64,000 nucleotides of DNA from Xanthomonas sp. DAR 80977 (GCF_041240605.1 NZ_CP162487.1:4161001-4225000); one strand, 5' to 3'. Shown: positions 43,824-52,250, counted from the first letter of the stretch. A program made the numbers and translations. The notes: generated from the letters alone by a model not told the origin.

Positions 43824-44886
43824 GCTGGAGGCGCTGGCCGAGCGTCGCGAAGAACTCGAACGCCTGCTGTCCGACCCCGACGTGGTCGGCGACAACGCGC
43901 GCTTCCGCGACTACTCGCGCGAATTCGCGCAGCTGGAGCCGGTCGCCGCCGCGCTGGCCGACGAGGCCGCGGCCAAGGCCGACCTGGCCGCCGCCGAGGC
44001 GATGCGCGCCGATCCGGAACTGCGCGAGCTGGCCGAAGAGGAGATCGCCGCCGCCCACGCGCGCCTGGCCGCGCTCGACGAACAGCTGGCGCTGCTGCTG
44101 GTGCCGCGCGATCCGCGCGACGACGGCAACCTGTTCCTGGAAGTGCGCGCCGGCACCGGCGGCGACGAGGCGGCGATCTTCGCCGGCGACCTGTTCCGCA
44201 TGTACGCGCGCTATGCCGAGCGCCAGGGCTGGAAGGTGGAAGTGGAATCGGACAGCCCCGGCGAGCACGGCGGCTACAAGGAGATCGTGGCGCGCATCGT
44301 CGGCCGCGGCGCGTACTCCAAGCTCAAGTTCGAATCCGGCACGCACCGCGTGCAGCGGGTGCCGGCGACCGAGTCGCAGGGCCGCATCCACACCTCGGCG
44401 GCGACGGTGGCGATCATCCCCGAGGCCGACGACGTGGAGGAGATCGCGATCAACCCGGCCGACCTGAAGGTGGACACGTTCCGTTCCTCCGGCGCCGGCG
44501 GCCAGCACGTCAACAAGACCGAATCGGCGATCCGCATCACCCACGTGCCGAGCGGGGTGGTGGTCGAATGCCAGACCGAGCGCAGCCAGCACGCCAACCG
44601 CGACAAGGCGATGAAGCGGCTGAAGGCGCAGCTGCTCGATACCGAGCGCAGCAAGCAGGCCGCGGCCGAGGCGCAGGACCGCAAGCTGCAGGTCGGCAGC
44701 GGCGACCGCAGCCAGCGCATCCGCACCTACAGCTTCCCGCAGGGCCGCATCACCGACCACCGGGTCGAAGGCCTGACCCTGTACGACCTGCCCAACGTGA
44801 TCGAGGGCGACCTCGACGCGCTGATCGAGCGGCTGAGCCACGAGCACCAGGTCGACGAACTGGCGCGGCTGAGCGACAGCCCGTGA
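43801..44886 (+). CDS. prfA: Peptide chain release factor 1
   Basis: The 361-residue factor recognises UAA and UAG. The PAT tripeptide (residues 188-190, VPATESQGR) is the codon-recognition loop and GGQ (233-235, GAGGQHVNKTESA) the hydrolysis site, where the glutamine is methylated by PrmC. The start lies inside the end of hemA, so translation is likely coupled. prmC is not downstream here. An OGT-like gene follows instead. Confidence 0.97.
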   Translation: MTPTLRRKLEALAERREELERLLSDPDVVGDNARFRDYSREFAQLEPVAAALADEAAAKADLAAAEAMRADPELRELAEEEIAAAHARLAALDEQLALLLVPRDPRDDGNLFLEVRAGTGGDEAAIFAGDLFRMYARYAERQGWKVEVESDSPGEHGGYKEIVARIVGRGAYSKLKFESGTHRVQRVPATESQGRIHTSAATVAIIPEADDVEEIAINPADLKVDTFRSSGAGGQHVNKTESAIRITHVPSGVVVECQTERSQHANRDKAMKRLKAQLLDTERSKQAAAEAQDRKLQVGSGDRSQRIRTYSFPQGRITDHRVEGLTLYDLPNVIEGDLDALIERLSHEHQVDELARLSDSP

Positions 44887-44941
44887 GCCGGCCTGTGCGC
44901 CGCGCCGATGCGCGCGCCCCCGGACCGGCCGCCGCCAGCGC

Positions 44942-46651
44942 GTGAGCGGCACCAGCGTGGACGAACTGCGGCAACTGCAGGAGGCGGTGCGCCGCGACCC
45001 GCAGGACTTCATCGCCTGGGTGATGCTGGCCGACGCCGAACTCGGCGCCGGCGCGGTCGCCGCCGGCGAGCAGGCCGCCTTGCGCGCGCTGCAATTGCGC
45101 CCGGCGCATCCCGAAGCGCTGGCACGGCTGGGCCGGGTGCGCTGGACCCAGCGCCGCCACCCCGAGGCCGCCGCGGCGTTGCGCCAGGCCCTGCAGCAGG
45201 CGCCGCAGCATCCGGGCATCGCCCTGTGGCTGGGCCATGCGCTGGAGGACAACGGCGAGGCCGAAGCCGCCGCGCAGGCCTATGCGCACGCGCACGCGCT
45301 GCTGCCGCAGGAACCGTCGATCGCCGCGCACCTGCTGAACTGGCGACGCAAGCTGTGCGACTGGCGCGCGCTGGACGCCTTGTCGCAGCAGGTCCGCGCC
45401 GCCGTGCGCCAGGGCCACACGGCGATCGAACCGTTCGCCTTCCTCAACGAGGACGCCGACGCGTCCGAACAGTTGCGCTGCGCGCGCAACCGCGCCCTTG
45501 CCGTGGCGCACACGGTGGCGCCGTTGCCGGCGACGGCGCTGCGCCGCCACGGGCCGCTGCAGGTCGGCTTCCTGTCCAACGGCTTCGGCGCGCATCCCAC
45601 CGGGCTGCTGATCGTGGCCTTGTGCGAACGCCTGCGCGCGCATGCCGACCTGCAGCTGCAGCTGTTCGCCTTGAACCGCGACGACGGCAGCGCGATCGGC
45701 GCGCGCCTGCGCGCCGCGGCGCACGCCTGGCACGACGTCGCCGCACAGCCGCACCGGGCGATCGCGCAACGCATCCGCGATGCCGGCATCGACCTCCTGT
45801 TCGACCTGCGCGGCTGGGGCGGCGGCGGCGCGCCGGAAGTGCTGGCGCTGCGCCCGGCGCCGCTGCAGGTCAACTGGCTGGCCTATCCGGGCACGTCCGG
45901 CGCGCCATGGATCGACTACGTGGTCGGCGACGCGTTCGCGCTGCCCGATGCGGTGGCCGCGCACTACAGCGAGCGCGTGCTGCGCCTGCCGCGCGCGTTC
46001 CAGCCGTCGGACGATACGCGCCAGGTCGGCGCGCCGCCGTCACGCCGCGACTGCGGCCTGCCCGAGCACGGCACCGTGTTCTGCTGCTTCAACAACAGCT
46101 ACAAGCTGACCCCGCGCAGCGTGGCGCGGATGCTGGAGATCCTGCGCCAGGTCCCCGGCAGCGTGCTGTGGCTGCTGTCCGGCCCCGGCCAGGCCGATGC
46201 GCGGCTGCGCGACGCCGCCCGCCGTGCCGAGGTGGATCCGGCGCGGCTGCGCTTCATGCCCAAACTCGCGCATGCCGAGTACCTGGCCCGCTACCGGCAT
46301 GCCGACCTGTTCCTGGACACGCATCCGTACAACGCGCACACCACCGCTTCCGATGCGCTGTGGGCCGGCTGCCCGCTGCTCACCTGCCCCGGCACCACCT
46401 TCGCCGCGCGCGTGGCCGGCAGCCTCAACCACCATCTGGGCATGGGCGAGATGAACGTCGCCGACGACGCCGCGTTCATCGCCAAGGCCGTGCAGCTGGG
46501 CCGCGACCCGGCCGCGCTGCGCGCCCTGCGCGACACCCTGCGGCAGCGCCGAGCCAGCGCCGGCCTGTTCGACATGCACGGCTTCGCTGCGGACTTCGCC
46601 GCGCTGTTGCGCGATACGGCAGGCCGGCATGGCTGGAGCGGGCCGCACTAG
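44942..46651 (+). CDS. TPR-containing O-GlcNAc transferase homologue (GT41 family)
   Basis: The 569-residue protein has TPR-like repeats at about residues 5-135 and two Rossmann lobes of the GT41 family. H218 in GFGAHPTGLL corresponds to the conserved catalytic-region histidine of OGT, K388 in CFNNSYKLTP to the UDP-contacting lysine, and HTTASDALWAGCPLLT to the nucleotide-sugar site. Length and organisation match the Xanthomonas campestris OGT used as a structural model for the human enzyme. The native substrate is unknown. The GTG start lies 55 bp after prfA, in the same direction. Confidence 0.88.
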   Translation: MSGTSVDELRQLQEAVRRDPQDFIAWVMLADAELGAGAVAAGEQAALRALQLRPAHPEALARLGRVRWTQRRHPEAAAALRQALQQAPQHPGIALWLGHALEDNGEAEAAAQAYAHAHALLPQEPSIAAHLLNWRRKLCDWRALDALSQQVRAAVRQGHTAIEPFAFLNEDADASEQLRCARNRALAVAHTVAPLPATALRRHGPLQVGFLSNGFGAHPTGLLIVALCERLRAHADLQLQLFALNRDDGSAIGARLRAAAHAWHDVAAQPHRAIAQRIRDAGIDLLFDLRGWGGGGAPEVLALRPAPLQVNWLAYPGTSGAPWIDYVVGDAFALPDAVAAHYSERVLRLPRAFQPSDDTRQVGAPPSRRDCGLPEHGTVFCCFNNSYKLTPRSVARMLEILRQVPGSVLWLLSGPGQADARLRDAARRAEVDPARLRFMPKLAHAEYLARYRHADLFLDTHPYNAHTTASDALWAGCPLLTCPGTTFAARVAGSLNHHLGMGEMNVADDAAFIAKAVQLGRDPAALRALRDTLRQRRASAGLFDMHGFAADFAALLRDTAGRHGWSGPH

Positions 46652-46843
46652 GCGCGAATGGCTCGACCGCAACGGCGCGGTGCGCAGCGGCCGGTTCGCG
46701 TTCGGCATCCGGACCATGCAGTACGGCATGCCATCGGCAGCGGCGGTCGCAATCTCTCGACATCGCGCAAGCGGCAGACGACGGCACCCGGCAACACGCA
46801 GGTCGCTCGTATTCGTCGCAACGCATGCCCTGCAGACGCGCGC
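46652..46843 (+). other. Spacer after the OGT gene, no gene seen
   Basis: I find no supported ORF or terminator in this stretch. Its right end leads into the SoxR-box-like promoter. Confidence 0.5.
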
Positions 46844-46874
46844 TTGACCTCAAGCATGGTCGAGGTTCGACACT
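46844..46874 (+). promoter_or_regulatory. SoxR/MerR-type promoter with overlapping dyad operator
   Basis: TTGACC (46844-46849) and GACACT (46869-46874) are 19 bp apart, the long spacing used by MerR-family activators. Within the spacer ACCTC (46847-46851) and GAGGT (46862-46866) are the ends of a 20-bp dyad with 8 of 10 paired positions, close to the SoxR box ACCTCAAG...CTTGAGGT. The expected start point is about 20 bp before the next gene. Confidence 0.72.
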
Positions 46875-46901
46875 GCGCGCTTTCCGTTCGCGCACGCCCC
46901 G

Positions 46902-47519
46902 ATGCCGTCACGCCTGTCGCCCGATCTCACCTCCCCGCATGCGCGCAGCGTGCTGGTCGCCCACGCCGCGGCGCCGGTCTGCGCAGCGCTGCTCGCACGC
47001 TTGCGCGACATCCCCGGCAGCGACCTGCATGCCCTGGCCTGGCTGGAATCGCTGGGCGCAGCGCCGGACCTGCTGTACGCGCAATGCGGCGGCGACGCCG
47101 GTATGCAGCTCGGCCGCAGCCTGCGTCCGCGCGCACCGGCGCCGCGACTGACCCTGCAACGCTACCGGCGCATCCGCAGCGGGGTGTCCGATCCGCAACG
47201 CCTGCCCGGCTGCGTCGTGGTGACCCGGCTGCCGATCCGCGACGCGGCGCAAGCGCGGCACTATGCCGATGCCGCCTTCGCCGCGCTGCAGGATGGCGCG
47301 CACGCGCTGCGCGGCCTGATCGCCTCGCACCTGCACCTGTCCGACGACGGCCGTGGCCTGCTCGACTATGCCGAATGGAGCAGCGCCGACGCGCAGCGCC
47401 GCGCCCTGCGGCGCGAACCCGAGCGCCTGCCGCTGGCCTGCCATCCTGCCGCCAGCGTGGCCCACTACCGGCCGCACGCGCTGGCCCGGCCCGGCCACCC
47501 GGCGCACGGACGCGGCTGA
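46902..47519 (+). CDS. Putative antibiotic-biosynthesis-monooxygenase-like (ABM) protein
   Basis: The 205-residue protein has a C-terminal half (about residues 98-170) resembling the small dimeric ABM fold: GCVVVTRLPIRDAAQARHYADAAF, then SHLHLSDDGRGLLDYAEWSSADAQRRAL, in which D-G-R-x-x-x-x-Y-x-x-W is the usual pattern. The N-terminal half may be a second, diverged copy. No cofactor site is visible, as is normal for cofactor-free ABM enzymes. The promoter ahead has a SoxR-box-like site, consistent with response to redox-active compounds. There is no Shine-Dalgarno sequence and the predicted leader is very short. Confidence 0.6.
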   Translation: MPSRLSPDLTSPHARSVLVAHAAAPVCAALLARLRDIPGSDLHALAWLESLGAAPDLLYAQCGGDAGMQLGRSLRPRAPAPRLTLQRYRRIRSGVSDPQRLPGCVVVTRLPIRDAAQARHYADAAFAALQDGAHALRGLIASHLHLSDDGRGLLDYAEWSSADAQRRALRREPERLPLACHPAASVAHYRPHALARPGHPAHGRG

Positions 47520-47717
47520 AGCGCCGGGGACCGTGCGCAAGGCGCGGCCGTCTCGCGCCGGATAGAACCCACCATCGGTTTTTTGCGCGCCACAAACCAG
47601 CATCGCGCCCAGCGCCATTTTCGCCTGCCGCAACGATGATCGCCTCGTCCCGATCCAACGACCGGGGCAGCCGTCCTGCCATGCAGGATCCATCGTTCGC
47701 GTACCGGGAGGTAAGCA
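47520..47717 (+). other. Spacer before the frameshifted gene, no gene seen
   Basis: There is no supported ORF here. A GGCGCG/CGCGCC dyad lies near 47550 and a TTTTTT run at about 47580, but they are not close enough to form a clean terminator. Confidence 0.4.
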
Positions 47718-47988
47718 ATGGCTATCGAAGTCTTGGTCGGCATTCCACGCAATGCCGAAACCGCCACAATCAGGCAAACCACCGCGGTGCGGATGACCGG
47801 AACGTCGGCCAGCACCGACTGTGTTCCTGCGCGTGGACCCGACCGGTCTCGCGGAAAAGAACACCACCTTCCTGCATGTCCGCAGCAACGATCCGTGGAT
47901 CCACGTGGACGGTGCAGACAGGCTGCAGTTCATGATCGGCCAGCGCCAGGTCGCCGTGAACATCCTCAGCCTGTCGCGTCTCAAATAG
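47718..47988 (+). pseudogene. Small gene with an apparent single-base frameshift
   Basis: A strong ribosome site (GGGAGGTAAGCA) precedes the ATG at 47718. The first frame (MAIEVLVGIPRNAETATIRQ, then TTAVRMTGTSASTD) looks like protein only up to about 47819. Shifting by one base there gives VFLRVDPTGLAEKNTTFLHV continuing to HVDGADRLQFMIGQRQVAVN and a TAG at 47986-47988. Joined, this is a protein of about 89 residues. The product is not recognised. A sequencing error is possible. Confidence 0.5.
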
Positions 47989-48136
47989 GCCCGCGGCGTC
48001 TACGTCTTCGCTACCGGCAAGACGGGAGCGGAGGCGCCAGCCGCTCCATTCAGGAGTGCGGTGGTCGCCGCCAACGCCGCCGTACGGCACACCAATCCCA
48101 CTGTACGCCGGCCGGGCGAGCCGCTAGGCTGCCGGC

Positions 48137-48655
48137 ATGAGCGCCAAAGCCGATTTCATTGCATTGAACCTGTGCGTGCTGACCGTGTCGGACACGCGCA
48201 GCCTGGCCGAGGACAGTTCGGGCGACTACCTGGTGTCGGTACTCGGCGAGGCCGGCCATCGCCTGTACGCGCGCGAGCTGCTGCCCGACGACCGCTACCG
48301 GATGCGCGCGGTGGTGTCGGCGTGGATCGCCGACCCGCAGGTGGACGGCATCCTGGTCACCGGCGGCACCGGCTTCACCGGCCGCGACTCCACCCCCGAA
48401 GCGCTGCTGCCGCTGCTGGACAAGCAGATGCCCGGCTTCGGCGAGCTGTTCCGTGCGATCAGCTTCGAGGAGATCGGCACCTCCTCGTTGCAGTCGCGCG
48501 CCTTCGCCGGCCTGGCCAACGCCACCTTCGTGTTCTGCCTGCCCGGCTCGACCTCGGCCTGCCGCACCGCCTGGGAAAGGATCGTCGCCGCGCAACTCGA
48601 CGCGCGCACGCGGCCGTGCAACCTGGCCACGCTGCGCCCACGCCTGAAGGAATGA
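48137..48655 (+). CDS. moaB: Molybdenum cofactor biosynthesis protein MoaB
   Basis: The 172-residue MPT-binding protein is of the MoaB/MogA type, thought to adenylate molybdopterin. It shows LTVSDTRSLAEDSSGDYL at the start, TGGTGFTGRDSTPEAL as the nucleotide-site loop and FCLPGSTSACRTAWE near the end, all family signatures. It stands alone here. No other moa gene is in the window. An HTH gene starts 13 bp downstream in the same direction. Confidence 0.94.
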   Translation: MSAKADFIALNLCVLTVSDTRSLAEDSSGDYLVSVLGEAGHRLYARELLPDDRYRMRAVVSAWIADPQVDGILVTGGTGFTGRDSTPEALLPLLDKQMPGFGELFRAISFEEIGTSSLQSRAFAGLANATFVFCLPGSTSACRTAWERIVAAQLDARTRPCNLATLRPRLKE

Positions 48656-48668
48656 CCTGGAACCGCGC

Positions 48669-49007
48669 ATGCCCCTGGACACTACCCTGCGCCTGCTGGC
48701 CAAGGCCAGCGGCATGACCGCGGCGGACATCGCCGCCGCCATCCCGCGCGCCGGCGCGGCCACGGTCAAGGCCTGGCTGGCCGGCGAAAAGATGCCCGGC
48801 CGCGACCAGCTCAACGCACTGGCGCGCGCCTTCGGCGTCCCCGCCGGCGCGCTGCTCGGCGAACTGGCCAGCCAGCTGGACCCGGCCCGCACCCGCGGCG
48901 AACACGATCTGCTGCAGGCCTACCGCGCCCTGGACAGCCGCCAACAGGGCGCGCTGCTGGAAGTGGCGCGGAGCATGGCCGGCACCCGCGCGAGGCGCAG
49001 CAAATGA
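48669..49007 (+). CDS. Helix-turn-helix (XRE-like) regulator
   Basis: The 112-residue protein has an N-terminal lambda-repressor-like HTH (residues about 5-65): LRLLAKASGMTAADIAAAIP, then TVKAWLAGEKMPGRDQLNAL, with the ALARAFGVPAGALLGE helix. The C-terminal half is helical and could dimerise. Its stop overlaps the start of ppk2 (ATGA), so it is probably co-translated with the polyphosphate kinase and may control it. The target is unknown. Confidence 0.75.
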   Translation: MPLDTTLRLLAKASGMTAADIAAAIPRAGAATVKAWLAGEKMPGRDQLNALARAFGVPAGALLGELASQLDPARTRGEHDLLQAYRALDSRQQGALLEVARSMAGTRARRSK

Positions 49008-49780
49008 GCAAGCTCAAACGCAAGCAGTACCAGGCGCTGATGCAGCCGTTGCAACTGGAGCTGGTGGCGCTGGCGCAAGCGCTGCAGCACAGCGGCGAAC
49101 GCGTGCTGGTGCTGTTCGAAGGCCGCGACACCGCCGGCAAGGGCGGCGCGATCCAGGCCATCGCCGAACACCTCAACCCACGCCAGTGCCGGGTGGTGGC
49201 GCTGCCCAAGCCGACCGACCGCGAAAGCACGCAGTGGTATTTCCAGCGCCACGTCGCGCACCTGCCGGCCGCCGGCGAGATCGTGCTGATGGACCGCAGC
49301 TGGTACAACCGCGCCGGCGTGGAACGGGTCATGGGCTATTGCGACGATGCGCAGTACCACGCCTTCCTGCACCAGGCGCCGCTGTTCGAGCGCTTGCTGG
49401 TCGACGACGGCATCCGCCTGTTCAAGTACTGGCTGTGCGTGGACCAGGACCAGCAGGAGAAGCGCTTCGCCGAGCGCCTGCACGATCCGCTGAAGGGCTG
49501 GAAGCTGTCGCCGGTGGACCTGCAGTCGCGCGCCCAGTACGCCGACTACACCCGCGCCCGCGAAGCGATGCTGGAAGCCACCCACAGCGAACACGCGCCG
49601 TGGACGCTGGTCGATTTCAACGACCAGAAGCGCGGCCGCCTGACCCTGATCCGGCACCTGCTCGACCAGTTGCCGGACGCGCCGCTGCAGGAACCGGAGT
49701 TGGAACTGCCGCCGCTGCGGCACAAGCCGCGCAAGGAAAAGTTCGGCGTGTTGCAGCCGATCGCGTCGTATCCGGGGTGA
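49004..49780 (+). CDS. ppk2: Polyphosphate kinase 2
   Basis: The 258-residue single-domain PPK2 transfers phosphate between polyphosphate and nucleoside diphosphates. Walker A is FEGRDTAGKGGAI (residues 38-50), and the Walker B/lid region is VLMDRSWYNRAGVERVMG (D97, R98). YWLCVDQDQQEKRF and DPLKGWKLSPVD are further family blocks. Its start overlaps the HTH gene. Whether it is NDP- or NMP-specific cannot be decided from sequence alone, but its length and the DRSWYNRAGVE motif fit the one-domain class. Confidence 0.93.
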   Translation: MSKLKRKQYQALMQPLQLELVALAQALQHSGERVLVLFEGRDTAGKGGAIQAIAEHLNPRQCRVVALPKPTDRESTQWYFQRHVAHLPAAGEIVLMDRSWYNRAGVERVMGYCDDAQYHAFLHQAPLFERLLVDDGIRLFKYWLCVDQDQQEKRFAERLHDPLKGWKLSPVDLQSRAQYADYTRAREAMLEATHSEHAPWTLVDFNDQKRGRLTLIRHLLDQLPDAPLQEPELELPPLRHKPRKEKFGVLQPIASYPG

Positions 49781-49782
49781 AG

Positions 49783-49806
49783 CGGGGATTGGGGACTCGG
49801 GACTCG
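49783..49806. repeat. Single arm of the GATTCGGGATTGGGG-type repeat
   Basis: GGGGATTGGGGACTCGGGAC resembles one arm of the five inverted elements, but no matching right arm follows. It lies directly after the ppk2 stop. Confidence 0.5.
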
Positions 49807-49841
49807 ATGATGCGGCCCGCAACCGACGCTGCAATGGCTTT

Positions 49842-49974
49842 CTGCAGGAGCGGCTTCAGCCGCGACCGGACGTTTCCGCAAAGACGCGGCCGGATTGAAA
49901 ACGCCTTCTGCAGCGGCATGCGGTCGTGCGCGCTACCGGCAAGGCCGCGTCGGGACTGAAGTCCCTCCCACAGC
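49842..49974. repeat. REP-like repeat pair (GGAGCGGCTTCAGCCGCGAC)
   Basis: CAGGAGCGGCTTCAGCCGCG at 49844-49863 is a good copy of the palindromic REP-like unit. A degenerate inverted copy (GCCGCGTCGGGACTGAAGTC) lies near 49943. Better pairs are at 59510 and 63750. Confidence 0.6.
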
Positions 49975-49997
49975 GAGCCGCCAAGGATTCCGGGGCG

Positions 49998-50264
49998 TCA
50001 GCCTATCGCGAAGCCCGCCGCCACCGGCGCCGGCCAGGGTTCGCGCAGCAGCTGTTCGACCCGCGCCGCCGGCGGTCCATGCTGCAGCCACTCGGCCAGC
50101 GCCTCCAGCGCCGCGGCCTCGCCGCAGGCGACGACCTCGACGCGGCCGTCGGCCAGGTTCAGCGCGCGCCCGTCCAGCCCCAGCGCCAGCGCGCGTTCGC
50201 GGGTGGAGGCGCGGAAATACACGCCCTGCACCCGGCCGGAGACCAGGAAGCGCGCCGCCGCCAT
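49998..50264 (-). CDS. acyP: Acylphosphatase
   Basis: The 88-residue enzyme hydrolyses acyl phosphates. GRVQGVYFRASTRERAL holds the phosphate-binding arginine (R18), and LNLADGRVEV holds the catalytic asparagine (N36). The usual GW before the asparagine is changed here (GRALNLADG). Its ATG shares one base with the stop of the upstream thioredoxin-like gene (TGATG). Confidence 0.92.
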   Translation of the reverse strand: MAAARFLVSGRVQGVYFRASTRERALALGLDGRALNLADGRVEVVACGEAAALEALAEWLQHGPPAARVEQLLREPWPAPVAAGFAIG

Positions 50265-50899
50265 CAGCCCGCGGCCTTCGCCTGGCCGGCCAACTTGCCG
50301 CCCGCCGCGGCGATCGCCGCCTCGATGTCGTGCGCGTTGACCGGCCCCAGGAACTGCTTGGCGACCTTGCCGTCGGGCGCGATCAGGTAGGTCATCGGCA
50401 GCCCGCGCGGGGTGGCGAAATCGGCCGGCGGGGCGTAGGTGTCCAGGATCGCCACCGGGTAGGCCACCGGATGCTCCTTCAGGAACGCCTGCATCTCCGC
50501 CGGTTCGATGTCCTCGTAGGCCAGGCCCACCACTTCGATGTTGTCGCGCATCACGTGCAAGGCCGACAGTTCCGGCATTTCCTTCAGGCACGGCGCGCAC
50601 CAGGTGGCCCAGAAGTTCACCACCACCCACTGCCCGCGATGCGCGGCCAGGTCGTAGTCGCTGCCGTCCACCGCCTTCACCTTCAGCGTCGGCTGCGGCT
50701 TGGTTTCCTGCACGACCTGCGCGCCTGCGCCAGCGGCGGACGCGGTCGGCGCCGCGGGTGCGGCAGGCGCGGTCGGGACAGCAGGTGCGGCCGGAGCCGG
50801 CGCACCCGGCGCGGCGCCGTCGGCGGGCGCGGGATGCCGGTCGCAGCCGGCCAGCAACGTGGCGGCGGCGAACAGGGGGAACAGGATGCGCGGGGTCAT
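50264..50899 (-). CDS. TlpA-family thiol:disulfide lipoprotein
   Basis: The 211-residue protein has a lipoprotein signal (lipobox LLAGC, Cys19), an Ala/Pro linker (about residues 20-62) and a thioredoxin-fold domain with the active site WCAPC (C101, C104) in FWATWCAPCLKEMPELSALH. The cis-Pro motif is GLPMTYLI. It probably reduces periplasmic disulfides or serves cytochrome c maturation. The start overlaps the stop of the YihY gene (ATGA). Confidence 0.9.
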   Translation of the reverse strand: MTPRILFPLFAAATLLAGCDRHPAPADGAAPGAPAPAAPAVPTAPAAPAAPTASAAGAGAQVVQETKPQPTLKVKAVDGSDYDLAAHRGQWVVVNFWATWCAPCLKEMPELSALHVMRDNIEVVGLAYEDIEPAEMQAFLKEHPVAYPVAILDTYAPPADFATPRGLPMTYLIAPDGKVAKQFLGPVNAHDIEAAIAAAGGKLAGQAKAAG

Positions 50900-52170
50900 G
50901 CGAGGTCTCCGATATCGGTGTAGAGGTCGCCGACGCGACGTTTCAGCACGTCGCGCAACGGCATGCGCAATTCGTCCAGCGCGCGCCACGCCGCCTGGCC
51001 CAGCGCGTCGTCGCGGCACGGCAGGTAGGCTTCGGCGATGGGGATGCGCAGCTGGCAGTTTTCGTAGAGTTCGGTCAGCGGCACGTCGGCCAGGTCGCGC
51101 GCCAGCAGCCATTCGCCGTGCTCGGCGCGGCTGAGCAGGCGGCTGCGCTCCAGCTCGCACAGCAGTTCCTGCACCAGCGAATCGGTCAGCATCGGCTCCA
51201 GTTCCAGGATCCGGTCCTCGTGCAGGCCGTGGCCGTCCTTGCGCGCCTGCGCGAAGCGCCCGAGCAGGCGCAGCAGGCCGTAGATCTCGTAGCCGGCCGG
51301 CAGCCGCATCGACACCGGCTGGTAGCGGAACGCGGCGATCGAGGACGCCAGCGAGGCGCCGAGCAGGATCGCGATCCAGCTCAGATAGATCCACAGCAGG
51401 AAGATCGGCACGAACGCGACCGTGCCGTAGATGCGCTGGTAGGACTGGAAGCTGCCCAGGTACAGGCTCAGCCCCCACTTCACCAGTTCCAGCAGGGCCA
51501 CCGCCAGCAGCGCGCCGGGCACCGCGTGGCGCAGCTTGACCGTGTGGTGCGGCACCACCCGGTACACCAGCACGATGCAGGCGAACTCGATCAGCACCGG
51601 CGCCAGGCCCAGCACCGTCTGCGCCAGCAGCCGGCCTTCGCTGGTGCGGAACAGCGGCAGCGCGAAGAACCGCGCCGACGCCGACAGCGACGCCGCGGCC
51701 AGCAACGCGCCCAGGGTCAGCACCGTCCAGTACACCAGGAAGCGGGTCAGCCGCGGCCGCGCCGAGACCACCCGCCAGATCCGGTTGAAGGTCTGCTCGA
51801 CGCTGTTCAAGGTGATCAGCAGCGACACCATCAGCGCGATCGTGCCGGCGCTGGTCAGCTGCCCGGCGCTGGCCGAGAACTGGCGCAGATAGGCTTCCAC
51901 CGAACGCGCCGCGGCCGGCACGAAGTTGGAGAAGATGTAGTCGCTGAGCTGGTCGCTCCACTTGTCGAACACCGGGAACGCCGACAGCACGCCGAACACC
52001 ACCATCGCCAGCGGCACCAGCGCGAAGATCGTGGTGTAGGCCAGCGAGGCGGCGGCCTGGAACAGGCGGTCGTCGAGGAAGCGCCGCCACAGGAAACCGG
52101 CGAAGCTGCGCATCCGCGCGCGGTCGCGCACCCGCTCCGTCCAAAGGTTGACCGTGTCCAAAGGCTGCAT
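50896..52170 (-). CDS. YihY/virulence factor BrkB family membrane protein
   Basis: The 424-residue protein has about six membrane segments in the first 290 residues, with the family blocks FQAAASLAYTTIFALVPLAM and QRIYGTVAFVPIFLLWIYLSW, then a soluble C-terminal region of about 130 residues with a winged-helix look (HEDRILELEPMLTDSLVQELL). The family was once labelled RNase BN, which is incorrect. Its function is unknown. The start at MQPLDTVNLWTERVRDRARM was chosen over longer frames, although no good ribosome site is visible. It leads the yihY-tlpA-acyP unit. Confidence 0.88.
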   Translation of the reverse strand: MQPLDTVNLWTERVRDRARMRSFAGFLWRRFLDDRLFQAAASLAYTTIFALVPLAMVVFGVLSAFPVFDKWSDQLSDYIFSNFVPAAARSVEAYLRQFSASAGQLTSAGTIALMVSLLITLNSVEQTFNRIWRVVSARPRLTRFLVYWTVLTLGALLAAASLSASARFFALPLFRTSEGRLLAQTVLGLAPVLIEFACIVLVYRVVPHHTVKLRHAVPGALLAVALLELVKWGLSLYLGSFQSYQRIYGTVAFVPIFLLWIYLSWIAILLGASLASSIAAFRYQPVSMRLPAGYEIYGLLRLLGRFAQARKDGHGLHEDRILELEPMLTDSLVQELLCELERSRLLSRAEHGEWLLARDLADVPLTELYENCQLRIPIAEAYLPCRDDALGQAAWRALDELRMPLRDVLKRRVGDLYTDIGDLA

Positions 52171-52250
52171 CGGGCAAGGGTACCCGATGCGCGCGGACGC
52201 CGGCATCGCCGATACTGGCCGCCGTTCTGGTGCAAGCAAGCGAGGGCCGC

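Noticed and set aside
46658..47935. 425-residue open frame over the monooxygenase-like gene
   Set aside because: Composition is Arg/Ala-rich noise. The frame at 46902-47519 has the ABM-like pattern instead. Its last part overlaps the frameshifted gene in the wrong frame.
46908..47984. Minus-strand open frame opposite the ABM-like gene
   Set aside because: Antisense shadow with no motif. The promoter-like signal in the area points to the plus strand.
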